Origin: Taklimakanibacter albus
GTDB lineage: Bacteria; Pseudomonadota; Alphaproteobacteria; Rhizobiales; Aestuariivirgaceae
DNA: 64,000 bases
Reading direction: 5' to 3'
Assembly: GCF_016595235.1 (NCBI RefSeq)
Contig: NZ_JAENHL010000007.1
Coordinates: 843,834 to 907,833 of the forward strand
Shown: positions 51,855 through 60,194 of the stretch, piece after piece
Layout: the number at the start of each line of letters is the position of its first letter
How positions within the stretch are numbered: position 1 is the stretch's first letter
Program-made: the position numbers and the translations under genes
Notes under the pieces: model-generated
Told to the model about the DNA's origin: nothing
Seen by the model: only the letters and a program-made list of their open reading frames with translations
Database searches by the model: none

Positions 51855-51879
51855 GGAACGTATTGTCACGCCGTTCGTT
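51855..51879 (+). promoter_or_regulatory. EcfG-type general stress promoter
   Basis: GGAAC (51855-51859), exactly 16 bases, CGTT (51876-51879). Perfect match. The nearest clear plus-strand gene starts 287 bases later (52166), so a long leader or an unrecognised transcript must lie between. Confidence 0.5.
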
Positions 51880-52165
51880 GGTGGCGAGGATCGCTCCGAT
51901 TGTATGGCGATAAAGCGACAGAATTAGAGGTAGACACGGTGCAATTCGAAGACTCGACGCAATGGGCTGATAAAATCACCGATGACTGTTCGCACACCCG
52001 TCGAAGTTCTCCTTCGTCGCTGCAAGGGCAACGTCACAATACGGGTGATGGACCGCCCCCGCGCCGATTGCCGTCCTTTCCGCCAAAGCGCGCTGTTTTC
52101 TCGATGATCGACCCTCGGGCCGATCCGACCAAATGAAAGCATAGGCCAGTCATTGGAGGTTTCAG

Positions 52166-52315
52166 ATGTCAAAAGCGCCCCTCAGACCTGCCACACCAAT
52201 TGATGCAGAGCTTACCGAATCCGGTCCTGACGCGGACACGGAAGTGGGGAAGGCAAATAAGATCGCCGACAAATACAAGAAGCCGTCTCATTCTACCGAC
52301 AAAGATAAAGAGTAG
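52166..52315 (+). CDS. Small acidic/basic hydrophilic protein, 49 residues
   Basis: Short but supported: GGAGG 8 bases before ATG 52166, no Cys and no hydrophobic residues to speak of, ending HSTDKDKE. Likely disordered. Such proteins are frequent in stress regulons; a perfect EcfG motif lies upstream, though at a distance. Confidence 0.6.
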   Translation: MSKAPLRPATPIDAELTESGPDADTEVGKANKIADKYKKPSHSTDKDKE

Positions 52316-52455
52316 TTCGTCGTTACCGAACCCACGGCTCCTGCGTGACGGCTCAAACCTAGCTCTTATAGTTTTGGTCTCCGCGCGCGTATGCGGTCAA
52401 AAAGACGATCCCGCGGACGCAGCGCCTGTCTTTTCAGTACAACACATGCCGTAAA

Positions 52456-52734
52456 TCAGCTTGGACGTTGTTCTTCCAGATCTTCATTCTCACCGGGAGC
52501 TTCAGGTGGAAGTATGATCTCGATAATAAGAGGCGCTGGCGCCAACTCTACGGCTTGAAGACCTGACCTGAGCATCACCGCGATGACTTCGCCGGGCATG
52601 AATTCTTCGTCGGGAAAGGACCGTCTGATCCTTTCCGCCACGCCATAGGCATCAACGATTTCATTGTTGGCCTCGGCCTCTCGGACAATCTCTTTCACGG
52701 CAGCAGTTGCGGCAGGTGACAAAACTTTTGTCAT
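52456..52734 (-). CDS. Small hypothetical protein
   Basis: 92 residues, acidic. The N-terminal half resembles a small helical domain (TAAVKEIVREAEANNEIVDAYGVAERIRRSF), the C-terminus is Pro/Glu-rich. AGGAGG precedes ATG 52734. Not recognised. Confidence 0.65.
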   Translation of the reverse strand: MTKVLSPAATAAVKEIVREAEANNEIVDAYGVAERIRRSFPDEEFMPGEVIAVMLRSGLQAVELAPAPLIIEIILPPEAPGENEDLEEQRPS

Positions 52735-52945
52735 CGGAGCCTCCTTGTTTGAGGCGACGCTACGCCTCCCTCACGCAACTTCAATCCCGCAAGAGCGGAA
52801 GCAACAGTGTCTGCGGCATATGCGCCAGAGGCTCCAGCGAGCAATTCCACTGATTTTCAGCCACTTACATAATCTTGTCATTTCCAGCAAAAAGCACTAC
52901 TTACTCATAAACCCACTCTTGTTCAAAACGCTGTGAGATTCTGCC

Positions 52946-53179
52946 ATGATCGAGAAACGCGAAGAACGTCTCCAAATTATGCTGGATATTCAAGAGCTTA
53001 GAGCTTTGGATAATTTCCGCTTCAAGGCCAGAATGCCCAGCCGCGCCGCTGCTGTCCGGGAACTCATCAGACGCGGCTTGGCGGCTGAAGGGTTTAACAC
53101 CGCCGAAGAAGGGCAGCGGTCCTCGACTTTCGGCGTTCTCGACGGCGGGTCGAGCTCGGAAGGCAACGGTCACGCCTAG
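52946..53179 (+). CDS. Ribbon-helix-helix-like small DNA-binding protein
   Basis: 77 residues: EERLQIMLDIQELRALDNFRF, then RMPSRAAAVRELIRRGL, the pattern of Arc/MetJ-type ribbon-helix-helix proteins, followed by a disordered Ser/Gly tail. It may regulate neighbouring genes. No partner toxin gene was seen. Confidence 0.7.
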   Translation: MIEKREERLQIMLDIQELRALDNFRFKARMPSRAAAVRELIRRGLAAEGFNTAEEGQRSSTFGVLDGGSSSEGNGHA

Positions 53180-53654
53180 AAAATATTTCTCGGAAGACGC
53201 TTGGCACTTGGTCGGAATGTAGCTGGCCAGGCGTCGACCGTAATAATTGTTCCGCACACCGATTTGCGTCGAGGCGCCAAGCGCTGCGGACTTACGCAGT
53301 ACCGCGAGTCAAGCCCCGACGCCTTATCACTGCCGCCGCGATGAATTTGAACAATGCCGTCGACCCGCCGGGAATCCGCAGAGCGGATTAACTCCCAGCG
53401 GGCCCGCGTGCCCCGGGGGGCAATAACGGAACACGCCAGGATCAAAGCGAAACGTGTCTATTCGTTCCTAAAGGGATACTAGTCTCGCTGCGGACGAGCA
53501 GGTTTCACTTGAGAACATGGCTCTTTGATCCAAGTCCAACCACGGCAGCAATTCACCGTGTTCGACCGCTTCGGTGATGCCCAAGCCCGCGAATAGGAAC
53601 TTTGCCGGGTGAAGAACGGTTTGCTCCTTTGATTCCACAAGGAGGAAATCCGCG
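53180..53654. other. Gene-free stretch
   Basis: 475 bases. It ends with the EcfG-type promoter (53596-53621) and ribosome-binding site of the next gene. The rest shows only frames of unnatural composition on either strand; nothing recognisable. Confidence 0.5.
53596..53621 (+). promoter_or_regulatory. EcfG-type general stress promoter
   Basis: GGAAC (53596-53600), 17 bases, GGTT (53618-53621). The next ATG (53655) is 33 bases further, giving a normal leader. Confidence 0.55.
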
Positions 53655-54197
53655 ATGACAAACGAACGCCCGGAAGCGCTCGCCCAATTTGCCGAGTCCG
53701 CTCGGCACGGAGAGCAGGCAGGTGTCACAGGACCTACGGCAACGGCCCGCACCGCTCCTATTCCGACTGACCCCAAACTCAAGGATGAGGCGGCGACACG
53801 CGTTTTAGCCGAAGGCGCAACCGGCGAGGATCTGGCCGCCGAAGAATATGTGGACCGCCTCCCCGACCGTATCATCGAGAGTCAAAAACCATCTCACGAG
53901 GACGCGTCTACGCCAGCCTCTGAAGTTCCTCTTCCATCTTATGATGCGACGCATGACGCCCGCACGGGCCGTCCGCCGCAGCCGCTCGTGGCCAAGCAAC
54001 TGGCAAGAGAACATGAGGTCTCACGATTGTCGGACGGCAACAAAAGTGCCGGCGAGGAAAGTCATTTCTCTGACGAGCCGCATTCACCGCAGGGCCCGAA
54101 TGAAGATGGCCTAGTTGGTGGTCAGACACCGGGAAGAATGATTTCTCCAAAATTGGATGAGGAGTCGGAGCCCGGCGATCCAGAAATTGTCAGGTGA
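53655..54197 (+). CDS. Hydrophilic, mostly disordered stress-region protein
   Basis: 180 residues without a hydrophobic core: Pro, Glu, Ser, Asp rich (for example HTARTGRPPQP-like and SDEPHSPQGPNEDG segments). Strong AAGGAGG before ATG 53655 and an EcfG-type promoter. No domain recognised. Likely protective or scaffold role by analogy with hydrophilins; this is inference. Confidence 0.7.
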   Translation: MTNERPEALAQFAESARHGEQAGVTGPTATARTAPIPTDPKLKDEAATRVLAEGATGEDLAAEEYVDRLPDRIIESQKPSHEDASTPASEVPLPSYDATHDARTGRPPQPLVAKQLAREHEVSRLSDGNKSAGEESHFSDEPHSPQGPNEDGLVGGQTPGRMISPKLDEESEPGDPEIVR

Positions 54198-54200
54198 GAA

Positions 54201-54225
54201 GGAACCAACCGGCATCGCAAGCATT
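54201..54225 (+). promoter_or_regulatory. EcfG-like promoter variant
   Basis: GGAAC (54201-54205), 16 bases, CATT (54222-54225): one mismatch in the -10 part. 50 bases before ATG 54275. Confidence 0.35.
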
Positions 54226-54274
54226 AAGTGTACCTCGCTTCCCGCGGGAAACCTTCAACAACCGAGAGATCTAC

Positions 54275-54724
54275 ATGAAATCTTTTCTCATGACGGCCGC
54301 GGCTTGTCTTTTGCTCACCACGCCTGCTTTCGCGATGACCGATGCGGAATGCAACACGATGTGGTCGCAAGCCGATGCGAATAACGACGGTTCATTGAGT
54401 GGTGGAGAAGCAAGCCGCTACGCTGCATGGATGCGGATCAATGGACAAAGCGTGCCGGCGGATAGCACGATCGCCAAGGCGGCCTTCCTTGAGAACTGTA
54501 AAACTGGCGTGTTTGCGTCTGCCGCGATCGATGAAGGCGCTCCGCTGGAAGGCGCGAACAGCTTCACCGAAGGCCAGGCTCAGGATCGGGCACTTGCCGC
54601 AGGTTATGCGGATGTGTCAGCTCTGGCCAAGGACGACAAGGGTATATGGCGCGGCACCGCTATGAAGGACGGCAAGTCCGTTCAAGTCGCCGTCGATTAC
54701 AAGGGCAACGTCGTCGCCAACTAA
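54275..54724 (+). CDS. Secreted EF-hand protein
   Basis: 149 residues. Signal peptide (FLMTAAACLLLTTPAFA, cleaved before MTDAE). One complete EF-hand loop, DANNDGSLSGGE (mature ~13-24), follows; the C-terminal part (GIWRGTAMKDGKSVQVAVDYKGNVVAN) resembles a short PepSY-like beta hairpin. Predicted periplasmic calcium-binding protein. The next gene follows 27 bases later. Confidence 0.85.
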   Translation: MKSFLMTAAACLLLTTPAFAMTDAECNTMWSQADANNDGSLSGGEASRYAAWMRINGQSVPADSTIAKAAFLENCKTGVFASAAIDEGAPLEGANSFTEGQAQDRALAAGYADVSALAKDDKGIWRGTAMKDGKSVQVAVDYKGNVVAN

Positions 54725-54751
54725 TTCCAGCCATTCAGAAAGAGGTACTCC

Positions 54752-55333
54752 ATGCAAACGATAACGAAGGTATTCGACAGTCACGAGCGGGCCAGGAGAG
54801 CCGTGAGCGACCTTGAGGCGGCGGGTATTCCCTCGACGGATATCAGCTTGATCGCCAACCGTCATGTAAACGCGAAGTATGTCGACAAGGATGAGGCGTC
54901 CAACACAGCGGCGGGCGCCGGCCTTGGCGCCGCCGTCGGCGGTGGTGCCGGTCTGCTGGCGGGCTTGGGCATGCTGGCCATTCCTGGAGTCGGGCCCATC
55001 GTGGCGGCAGGCTGGTTGGCGGCTACAGCTGCAGGCGCCGTTGCAGGTGGAGCTGCGGGCGGTATTGTGGGCGCGCTTGTCGATGTCGGTGTTCCTGAAG
55101 AACATGCTCATGTCTATTCCGAAGCCATCCGGCGCGGCGGCACCTTGCTGTCGGTGAAGACAGATAGTCAGCACGCTGTGCGCGCGCAGGCAATCCTTGA
55201 CAGGAATGAGCCTCTCGACCCGGTGAGATTGGGCGAAGACTACAAGAAGACAGGCTGGGAATCCTACAATCCCGAAGCCCCTCCCTATAAACTTACCGAA
55301 GCCGAGATCGAGCGCATCAGGCGACCGAACTAG
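54752..55333 (+). CDS. General stress protein 17M-like protein with glycine zipper
   Basis: 193 residues. The N-terminal FDSHERARRAVSDLEAAGIPSTDISLIANR is the domain of YflT/general stress protein 17M-type proteins; then a Gly/Ala zipper (AGLGAAVGGGAGLLAGLG, ~60-115) that can insert in membranes; then an ~80-residue C-terminal part. AGAGG precedes ATG 54752. It probably shares a transcript with the EF-hand gene. Confidence 0.85.
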   Translation: MQTITKVFDSHERARRAVSDLEAAGIPSTDISLIANRHVNAKYVDKDEASNTAAGAGLGAAVGGGAGLLAGLGMLAIPGVGPIVAAGWLAATAAGAVAGGAAGGIVGALVDVGVPEEHAHVYSEAIRRGGTLLSVKTDSQHAVRAQAILDRNEPLDPVRLGEDYKKTGWESYNPEAPPYKLTEAEIERIRRPN

Positions 55334-55347
55334 GCTGCCCATCTCTT

Positions 55348-55380
55348 ATTAGCCCCGACTCACCTCGGGGCTAATTCTTT
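55348..55380 (+). terminator. Rho-independent terminator
   Basis: Perfect 11-bp stem ATTAGCCCCGA / TCGGGGCTAAT, loop CTCACC, then TCTTT. It ends the EF-hand/17M transcript. Confidence 0.92.
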
Positions 55381-55455
55381 AATGCCGGTTAGGCCCACGG
55401 GCGTTTGGCCACATCAACTCACCTTGCTTGAAAAGCTGTTCAACAGGAGTCTCAC

Positions 55456-57543
55456 ATGCCATCCTCACGCACACCGGGCCCGAAACAGCAACATGGTTCT
55501 GGCGGCGAGCTGCATCAGAAGAGCGGGAAATCCGGCGAAAACCTGACCACCAATCAGGGCATCGAGATCTCCGACAATCAGAACTCTCTCAAATCGGGGA
55601 CGCGTGGACCCACGCTGCTCGAAGACTTTCTGCTGCGTGAGAAAATCACGCATTTTGATCACGAGCGGATTCCGGAACGGATAGTGCATGCTCGAGGATC
55701 TGGCGCCCATGGCTACTTCGAGCTCAATAAATCGCTCCGGCATCTCACCAAAGCGACGTTCCTGCAGGACACGAGAAAGCGCACCGAGGTTTTCGTGCGC
55801 TTCTCCACCGTCGCCGGCGGCGCTGGATCGGTGGATCTTCCCCGGGACGTTCGCGGCTTTGCCGTAAAATTCTATACCGACCAAGGCAACTTCGATCTCG
55901 TCGGCAACAACATTCCCGTCTTCTTCATCCAGGATGCGGTGAAATTTCCCGATCTGGTTCATTCGGTCAAGATGGAGCCCGATCGCGGCTTTCCGCAGAA
56001 CGCCTCCGCCCATGATACGTTCTGGGACTTTGTCTCGCTTATGCCTGAGAGCATGCACATGCTCATGTGGGTCATGTCGGACCGGGCAATTCCACGCTCA
56101 CTGCGCATGATCGAGGGCTTCGGCGTCAACACCTTCCGCTTTGTGAACGCCGAGGGTGAATCAAATTTCGTGAAATTCCATTGGCGACCGGTTCTCGGTG
56201 CGGCCTCCGTCCTGTGGGATGAGGCTGTCAAGATCAATGGGGCGGACCAGGACTTTCACCGGCGTGATTTATGGAAAGCGATAGACAGCGGGAATTTCCC
56301 GGAATTCGAATTCGGCGTTCAGGTCCTGGACGATCGGGCCGCCGCCGAACTGGAGTTCGATATTCTCGATGCCACCAAACTCATCCCGGAGGAGATGGTT
56401 CCCGTGCAGATCGTCGGGAAAATGGTGCTGGACCGTAACCCCGACAATTTCTTCGCCGAGACCGAGCAAGTCGCCTTCCACCCGGCCAATCTCGTGCCGG
56501 GCATCGAATTCTCGGACGATCCGCTTTTGCAAGGCCGGCTGTTCTCCTATCTCGATACGCAGCTCTCGCGCTTGGGCGGCGCCAATTTTCACGAAATTCC
56601 GGTCAATCGGCCGCGCTGTCCGATGCGCAATTTCCAGCGTGACGGCATGCGCCGCATGGACGTTCCCAAGGGCCGTGTAGCCTATGAACCGAACAGCCTC
56701 GCCCCCGATGGTCCGCGAGAAACCCCGTCTGGCTTCGTCACTCATCCGCAAGGTGATTTCGGCTCGGAGAAAGTGCGCGAGCGGTCCGCAACCTTCAAGG
56801 ACCACTACAGCCAGGCGCGTATGTTCTTCAATTCCATGTCGGAGCCGGAGCAACGGCATATTGTCAGCGCGTTCGCATTCGAGCTCGGCAAGGTCGAAAC
56901 ACCGGCCATTCGCAAGCGGATGCTCGGGCATCTCGCCATTATCGACAAGACGCTATGCGGGGGTGTCAGCAAAGCGCTGGGGACGAATGAGATAGATCCC
57001 ATCACGCCCGCTCTTGAACCACGCGACCTGGCGCCGTCACCCGCTTTGAGCTTGATCAAGAAGGCCCCCGCTACCCTGCGCGGGCGGACGATAGGCGTCC
57101 TGCTGTCGAATGGCGTCGACGGCGGCTTCTTGAAACGGTTGAAGAAAGCGATCGAGGCAGAAGGCGCGGAAATGGCTGTCGTCTGCCGCAAGATCGGCGG
57201 GGTAACCCTTTCGGACAAGATCAAGCTGCCGGCGGATCACGCTCTTTCCGCCGCGCCGTCCGTCATTTTCGATGCGGTGGCCATTCTCACGAGCGACGAA
57301 GGGGCGAACGAGCTCGCCGAAGAGGCGGCCGCCATCGATTGGGTACGAGATGCATTTGGACATCTGAAGGTTATCGGCTTGAACGGCCCCTCGGTAGCGC
57401 TCCTGAACAAAGCCGGATTGTCAGGAATGTTCGATGAAGGTGTGATCACCATCGAAGATGCCGCCGGCATCGAAGCCTATATACGCATGGCCAAACATCA
57501 GCGGATTTGGGACCGCGAACCAAAGGTTCGCAGTCCCGGGTGA
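55456..57543 (+). CDS. katE: Catalase HPII, large-subunit type
   Basis: 695 residues, clade 2 catalase with the extra C-terminal flavodoxin/GATase1-like domain (~545-690, [15 protein letters not shown]). Heme pocket: His in [13 protein letters not shown], Asn in [13 protein letters not shown], proximal heme-ligand Tyr in [10 protein letters not shown]. Degrades hydrogen peroxide. AGGAG 8 bases before ATG 55456. No EcfG motif was found directly upstream although the gene family is often stress controlled. Confidence 0.96.
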   Translation: MPSSRTPGPKQQHGSGGELHQKSGKSGENLTTNQGIEISDNQNSLKSGTRGPTLLEDFLLREKITHFDHERIPERIVHARGSGAHGYFELNKSLRHLTKATFLQDTRKRTEVFVRFSTVAGGAGSVDLPRDVRGFAVKFYTDQGNFDLVGNNIPVFFIQDAVKFPDLVHSVKMEPDRGFPQNASAHDTFWDFVSLMPESMHMLMWVMSDRAIPRSLRMIEGFGVNTFRFVNAEGESNFVKFHWRPVLGAASVLWDEAVKINGADQDFHRRDLWKAIDSGNFPEFEFGVQVLDDRAAAELEFDILDATKLIPEEMVPVQIVGKMVLDRNPDNFFAETEQVAFHPANLVPGIEFSDDPLLQGRLFSYLDTQLSRLGGANFHEIPVNRPRCPMRNFQRDGMRRMDVPKGRVAYEPNSLAPDGPRETPSGFVTHPQGDFGSEKVRERSATFKDHYSQARMFFNSMSEPEQRHIVSAFAFELGKVETPAIRKRMLGHLAIIDKTLCGGVSKALGTNEIDPITPALEPRDLAPSPALSLIKKAPATLRGRTIGVLLSNGVDGGFLKRLKKAIEAEGAEMAVVCRKIGGVTLSDKIKLPADHALSAAPSVIFDAVAILTSDEGANELAEEAAAIDWVRDAFGHLKVIGLNGPSVALLNKAGLSGMFDEGVITIEDAAGIEAYIRMAKHQRIWDREPKVRSPG

Positions 57544-57583
57544 CGACTTCTCACGAAAGGGATCTGCGCGATTTGCGCAGGTT

Positions 57584-58483
57584 CTAGCGAGCCGAACTGA
57601 TAACTAGAAGCTCGTCATCGTCCCGCTGCCTTCCCCCCATAGCGCCGGCCACGGAAGCGATGAATGCCCCGATCGCCATTGAAAGGGCGGCGAGAATAGC
57701 CGCCGTGGCACTCGCTTTGCGGGCTTCATCGGCCGCCTGCTGTGCCTTGGCCTTCCACTCGCTGGCCTTGGTCAGGAAAGCCTCCACGCGTGCCTGTGCG
57801 TCCTGTTGTGCAAGCCCTGTTCTCGCGGCGACGAGGCTGGCGAGATAGGTCCGGTCCTCAGGCGTTACCTCGCCCTGGATGGCGCCCATGGCGAGAATAC
57901 GCGACGCTTGTGCTGCCGCGGCTTGATCGCCTTCCACGCCTGAGGTGGCCAAACGCGAAGGGTCGGCGGGCCTCAGCAAGCTGTCCACCAAATAGCCCGT
58001 CGGATCATTCTGGCCGCTCGACTGAGCGGCCTGACCTGCGGCATTGGCCGCACCACCGGCAACGCTGGCCGCAACCTGAGTGCCGGCACCGAGAAGCGTG
58101 GTCGTGTGGAGCCCGATGAGTCCGACGATGACCAGCGTTGCCACAGCCCATGCCATGAAGCCATGGGCGGTATCGCGGAAGAACACTTCATCCGTGTGCA
58201 CCCCGACCCATTTGGTACGCAGCCGGCCGGATAGATAACCTCCGAGGGCTGACGAAAGCCATTGAACGATGACCAGCCAGATTGCCGTCGAAGCGGCGAT
58301 GGTCGTCAGGCTGGCGCTTTCCGCCGACCACGGGGATACGAGAGTCAGCCCCAAACCGGAACCGAGCAGCATCAGCACAACAGTCGCGACGATCGCGGCA
58401 AATGCGCCGGCGAAGATAGGCCCCCAGACAACGGCGGGCCGTGAGCCTTCCGCAAGAGGGGTCTCTACAGTGACATTGGCCAT
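57584..58483 (-). CDS. Multi-pass membrane protein of unknown function (PhnA-like annotated type)
   Basis: 299 residues with at least four membrane helices (~22-45, ~62-85, ~110-130, ~265-285) and a long Ala/Gln-rich soluble loop (~135-255). Similar proteins in rhizobia carry the name PhnA-like but have no phosphonate function shown. AGGAGG precedes ATG 58483. It follows a 25-residue membrane peptide gene by 9 bases. Confidence 0.75.
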   Translation of the reverse strand: MANVTVETPLAEGSRPAVVWGPIFAGAFAAIVATVVLMLLGSGLGLTLVSPWSAESASLTTIAASTAIWLVIVQWLSSALGGYLSGRLRTKWVGVHTDEVFFRDTAHGFMAWAVATLVIVGLIGLHTTTLLGAGTQVAASVAGGAANAAGQAAQSSGQNDPTGYLVDSLLRPADPSRLATSGVEGDQAAAAQASRILAMGAIQGEVTPEDRTYLASLVAARTGLAQQDAQARVEAFLTKASEWKAKAQQAADEARKASATAAILAALSMAIGAFIASVAGAMGGRQRDDDELLVISSAR

Positions 58484-58492
58484 GAGGCCCTC

Positions 58493-58570
58493 CTATCGAA
58501 AGAAGATGAAAAGAAGCAGGATGATCGGAATCGGAACGCCCAATAACCAAAGCAATATGCCGCGGCCCAT
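58493..58570 (-). CDS. 25-residue hydrophobic membrane peptide
   Basis: After a short MGRG start the peptide is one hydrophobic helix (WLLGVPIPIILLLFIFF). GGAGG stands 6 bases before ATG 58570. Comparable short peptides with the LLGVPIPI motif are frequent in rhizobial stress loci. An EcfG-type promoter lies 47 bases upstream, and the larger membrane protein gene follows, so both should be induced together. Confidence 0.65.
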   Translation of the reverse strand: MGRGILLWLLGVPIPIILLLFIFFR

Positions 58571-58616
58571 GTGATGCCTCCATGTTTGCCCTGGAACAAT
58601 CTCCTGAGCGCACGCT

Positions 58617-58641
58617 AACCCGCCGGCTGGCTTGGAGTTCC
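58617..58641 (-). promoter_or_regulatory. EcfG-type general stress promoter, minus strand
   Basis: Minus-strand GGAAC (58641-58637), 16 bases, GGTT (58620-58617), 47 bases before ATG 58570. Confidence 0.55.
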
Positions 58642-58866
58642 TGATGAAGAGGCGCCGATCAGGTTGTCTGGCTGAAGCGTCCTGCAAAGCAAATGGAACT
58701 TGTGATGAATGACGGCAGCCATAACAGGCTGCTGATCACTTCTGAATTTGGCAGAAGGTTAGACCGGCGGCGGATCCAATGGATGAATGTGAAAGTCACT
58801 AGCGCGGGATGCGAAAAAGTGGATGCCGAAGAAACCCACGCCAACATATGACAATCAATCACGTTC

Positions 58867-58897
58867 ACGAGTCCGGGTTGATTCAACCCAAACTCGT
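58867..58897. other. Stable two-part hairpin
   Basis: ACGAGT (58867-58872) pairs with ACTCGT (58892-58897), and inside GGGTT (58875-58879) pairs with AACCC (58885-58889) around a GATTC loop. Role unknown; it may be a second RNA element or an operator. Confidence 0.4.
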
Positions 58898-58946
58898 CGT
58901 GATCCAGGCCCTCGCGGTGAATTCAATCCAACGCTAAGAGTGTTCC

Positions 58947-59009
58947 AAAAAGAAAACCCGCGTCAGCGGGTTTCTAGTAAGGGTAGATGCGCCAGAAGGG
59001 GTTGGTGCA
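58947..59009 (-). ncRNA. Predicted stress-induced small RNA, ~60 nt
   Basis: Bounded by a perfect EcfG promoter (59041-59017, start predicted ~59009) and a terminator with a long T-run (58973-58947). The 5' part is single-stranded and C-rich (ACCAACCCCTTCTGG, then CTACCCTTAC), i.e. complementary to AGAAGGGG-type ribosome-binding sites. The layout recalls GsrN of Caulobacter, a stress-sigma-controlled RNA with a C-rich target-binding segment; sequence homology is not claimed. Confidence 0.5.
58954..58973 (-). terminator. Rho-independent terminator, minus strand
   Basis: Stem AAACCCGC / GCGGGTTT with loop TGAC (minus strand), followed by TCTTTTT. The T-run is on the minus strand, so it ends leftward transcription. 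Confidence 0.88.
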
Positions 59010-59016
59010 GTTCGAT

Positions 59017-59041
59017 AACGCCGGCGCCGCAAAAGAGTTCC
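59017..59041 (-). promoter_or_regulatory. EcfG-type general stress promoter, minus strand, perfect match
   Basis: Minus-strand GGAAC (59041-59037), exactly 16 bases, CGTT (59020-59017). It begins 4 bases after the stop of the 59045-59263 gene and drives the predicted small RNA. Confidence 0.6.
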
Positions 59042-59044
59042 ATC

Positions 59045-59263
59045 TCAACCTTTGTCCATCACATCCAGAAGCCGCTCCATCTCAGCAAGGTCGAGTTCCT
59101 GGGCATCTACGAGCTTGGCGAGAATCAGCCGCGCTTCCTCGGATGAGAGCCCTTGCCTTTCGAGTTCCGTCACGATTTCATGTTGATCCGCGATGCCAAG
59201 GTCGCCGGCTTCCGCACGCCGACGGGCCTTCGTGAACAGGGCAAGCAGAGCGATCTTATCCAT
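59045..59263 (-). CDS. Small hypothetical helical protein
   Basis: 72 residues, acidic, helical (LFTKARRRAEAGDLGIADQHEIV, LLDVMDKG end). Start ATG 59263 is chosen by composition; the ribosome-binding site is weak. Not recognised. Confidence 0.65.
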   Translation of the reverse strand: MDKIALLALFTKARRRAEAGDLGIADQHEIVTELERQGLSSEEARLILAKLVDAQELDLAEMERLLDVMDKG

Positions 59264-59342
59264 TTCGACTTTCTGCCACGATACGGGGACGTGATCAAAC
59301 AGCGTCACCCGGGCGCCACGTGGAAGCACTGTGTTTGCCGGA

Positions 59343-59957
59343 TCAGATCGGCCGTTCTTCGGCTTCGATCTCCTCGAGCGCGCGTTTGGCGCCGTCGAGA
59401 TGTGGGTTGTAGGTCAAGGCCTCGCTGAAGGCGGCGCGGGCGGCGGCGAGATCGCCTTGCTGGCGCTTGATCATGCCGAGCCCGGATAATGCACCAAAAT
59501 GCCGGGGCTCCAGCTCGAGCACCTTTTCGATGTCCTGGAGCGAATCATTGAAGCGCCCGATCAAGAAATAGACGGTCGCCCGCTTGTTCCAGGCTTCCGC
59601 ATAATCGGGATGGACCTCGATCACATTGTCGAGGATGGCGAGAGCCGTGCCGGTCTCCTTCGCCGCCGAGGCGCGCATCGCCTGCGCCAGGAGCGCGTCG
59701 GCCGTCGGGCTGTCGGAGGTCATCCACAGATTCCAGATTGACTGCTCGGCCCGCTGCGCCTCAGGCCCGTCCTCGCTCTTGATCAGCCGGGCGAAAAGCC
59801 TGTCGATCTGCTCGGCCCGCATTTCCGCGGGCTTGAGCCGGGTCACGGCGGCGGGAATTGCCTCGGGACTCTTGTCGCGCGCCTCGGTCTGCGCTGCGGC
59901 GGCCGAAGCGAGAAAGACAAGGGCGGATAAAGCGACAAGGCTGCGCCGGATCATCAT
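59343..59957 (-). CDS. Secreted TPR-repeat protein
   Basis: 204 residues. Signal peptide (SLVALSALVFLASAAAAQ). Three TPR units follow in the C-terminal half (NVIEVHPDYAEAWNKRATVY; DIEKVLELEPRHFGALSGLG; AAFSEALTYNPHLDGAKRAL). Likely a periplasmic scaffold. Start at the ATGATG pair, 59957. It is separated from rpmJ by a terminator. Confidence 0.85.
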   Translation of the reverse strand: MMIRRSLVALSALVFLASAAAAQTEARDKSPEAIPAAVTRLKPAEMRAEQIDRLFARLIKSEDGPEAQRAEQSIWNLWMTSDSPTADALLAQAMRASAAKETGTALAILDNVIEVHPDYAEAWNKRATVYFLIGRFNDSLQDIEKVLELEPRHFGALSGLGMIKRQQGDLAAARAAFSEALTYNPHLDGAKRALEEIEAEERPI

Positions 59958-59992
59958 GGCGCCAGTATACCGCAGCACCTGCGGCAACAAAA

Positions 59993-60027
59993 TGATCACC
60001 GCCGCGATGGTCTCGCGGCGGTGATCA
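59993..60027 (-). terminator. Strong terminator after rpmJ
   Basis: Perfect 15-bp stem TGATCACCGCCGCGA / TCGCGGCGGTGATCA with a 5-base loop; on the minus strand it is followed by TTTTGTT. Confidence 0.92.
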
Positions 60028-60049
60028 CAAAACCGTAGACGGAATCGCG

Positions 60050-60175
60050 TCAGCCCTGGCGGGCCTTGAACCGCGGATTGGTCTTGTTGATGATATAAAC
60101 GCGACCCTTGCGCCGCACGAGACGATTGTCACGGTGGCGTTTCAAGAGCGATTTCAATGAGTTACGGATCTTCAT
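60050..60175 (-). CDS. rpmJ: 50S ribosomal protein bL36
   Basis: 41 residues, strongly basic: [20 protein letters not shown], then [21 protein letters not shown]. No cysteines, so it is the zinc-independent form. ATG 60175. A hairpin lies in its leader (60195-60219). Confidence 0.95.
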   Translation of the reverse strand: MKIRNSLKSLLKRHRDNRLVRRKGRVYIINKTNPRFKARQG

Positions 60176-60194
60176 GACAATCACCAAATAAATC

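Larger units (their letters stand above)
51672..52165. other. Gene-free stretch
   Basis: 494 bases. They contain two EcfG-type promoter matches pointing in opposite directions (51698-51723 minus, 51855-51879 plus) and no convincing coding frame. Nothing else recognisable. Confidence 0.5.
58642..59044. other. Non-coding stretch with structured RNA signals
   Basis: About 400 bases between the 25-residue peptide operon and the gene ending at 59045. It holds a stable hairpin, a predicted small RNA, its terminator and an EcfG promoter, listed separately. Open frames here have unnatural composition. Confidence 0.5.

Noticed and set aside
51804-52136. 110-codon plus-strand frame
   Set aside because: Ribosome-binding-like GGAGGA is 13 bases away, composition unnatural, and a perfect EcfG promoter lies inside it.
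53429-53467. GGAAC...CGTG / CGTTCC arrangement as an EcfG promoter
   Set aside because: Spacing between the GGAAC and any GTT is wrong in both directions.
53468-53875. 135-codon minus-strand frame
   Set aside because: Ser/Ala-rich shadow opposite the 53655 gene and its promoter.
55381-55455. EcfG promoter directly before katE
   Set aside because: No GGAAC was found in the gap; control may be by another factor or from farther upstream.
58823-59146. 107-codon plus-strand frame
   Set aside because: Crosses the predicted small RNA, its terminator and a minus-strand gene; no ribosome-binding site.
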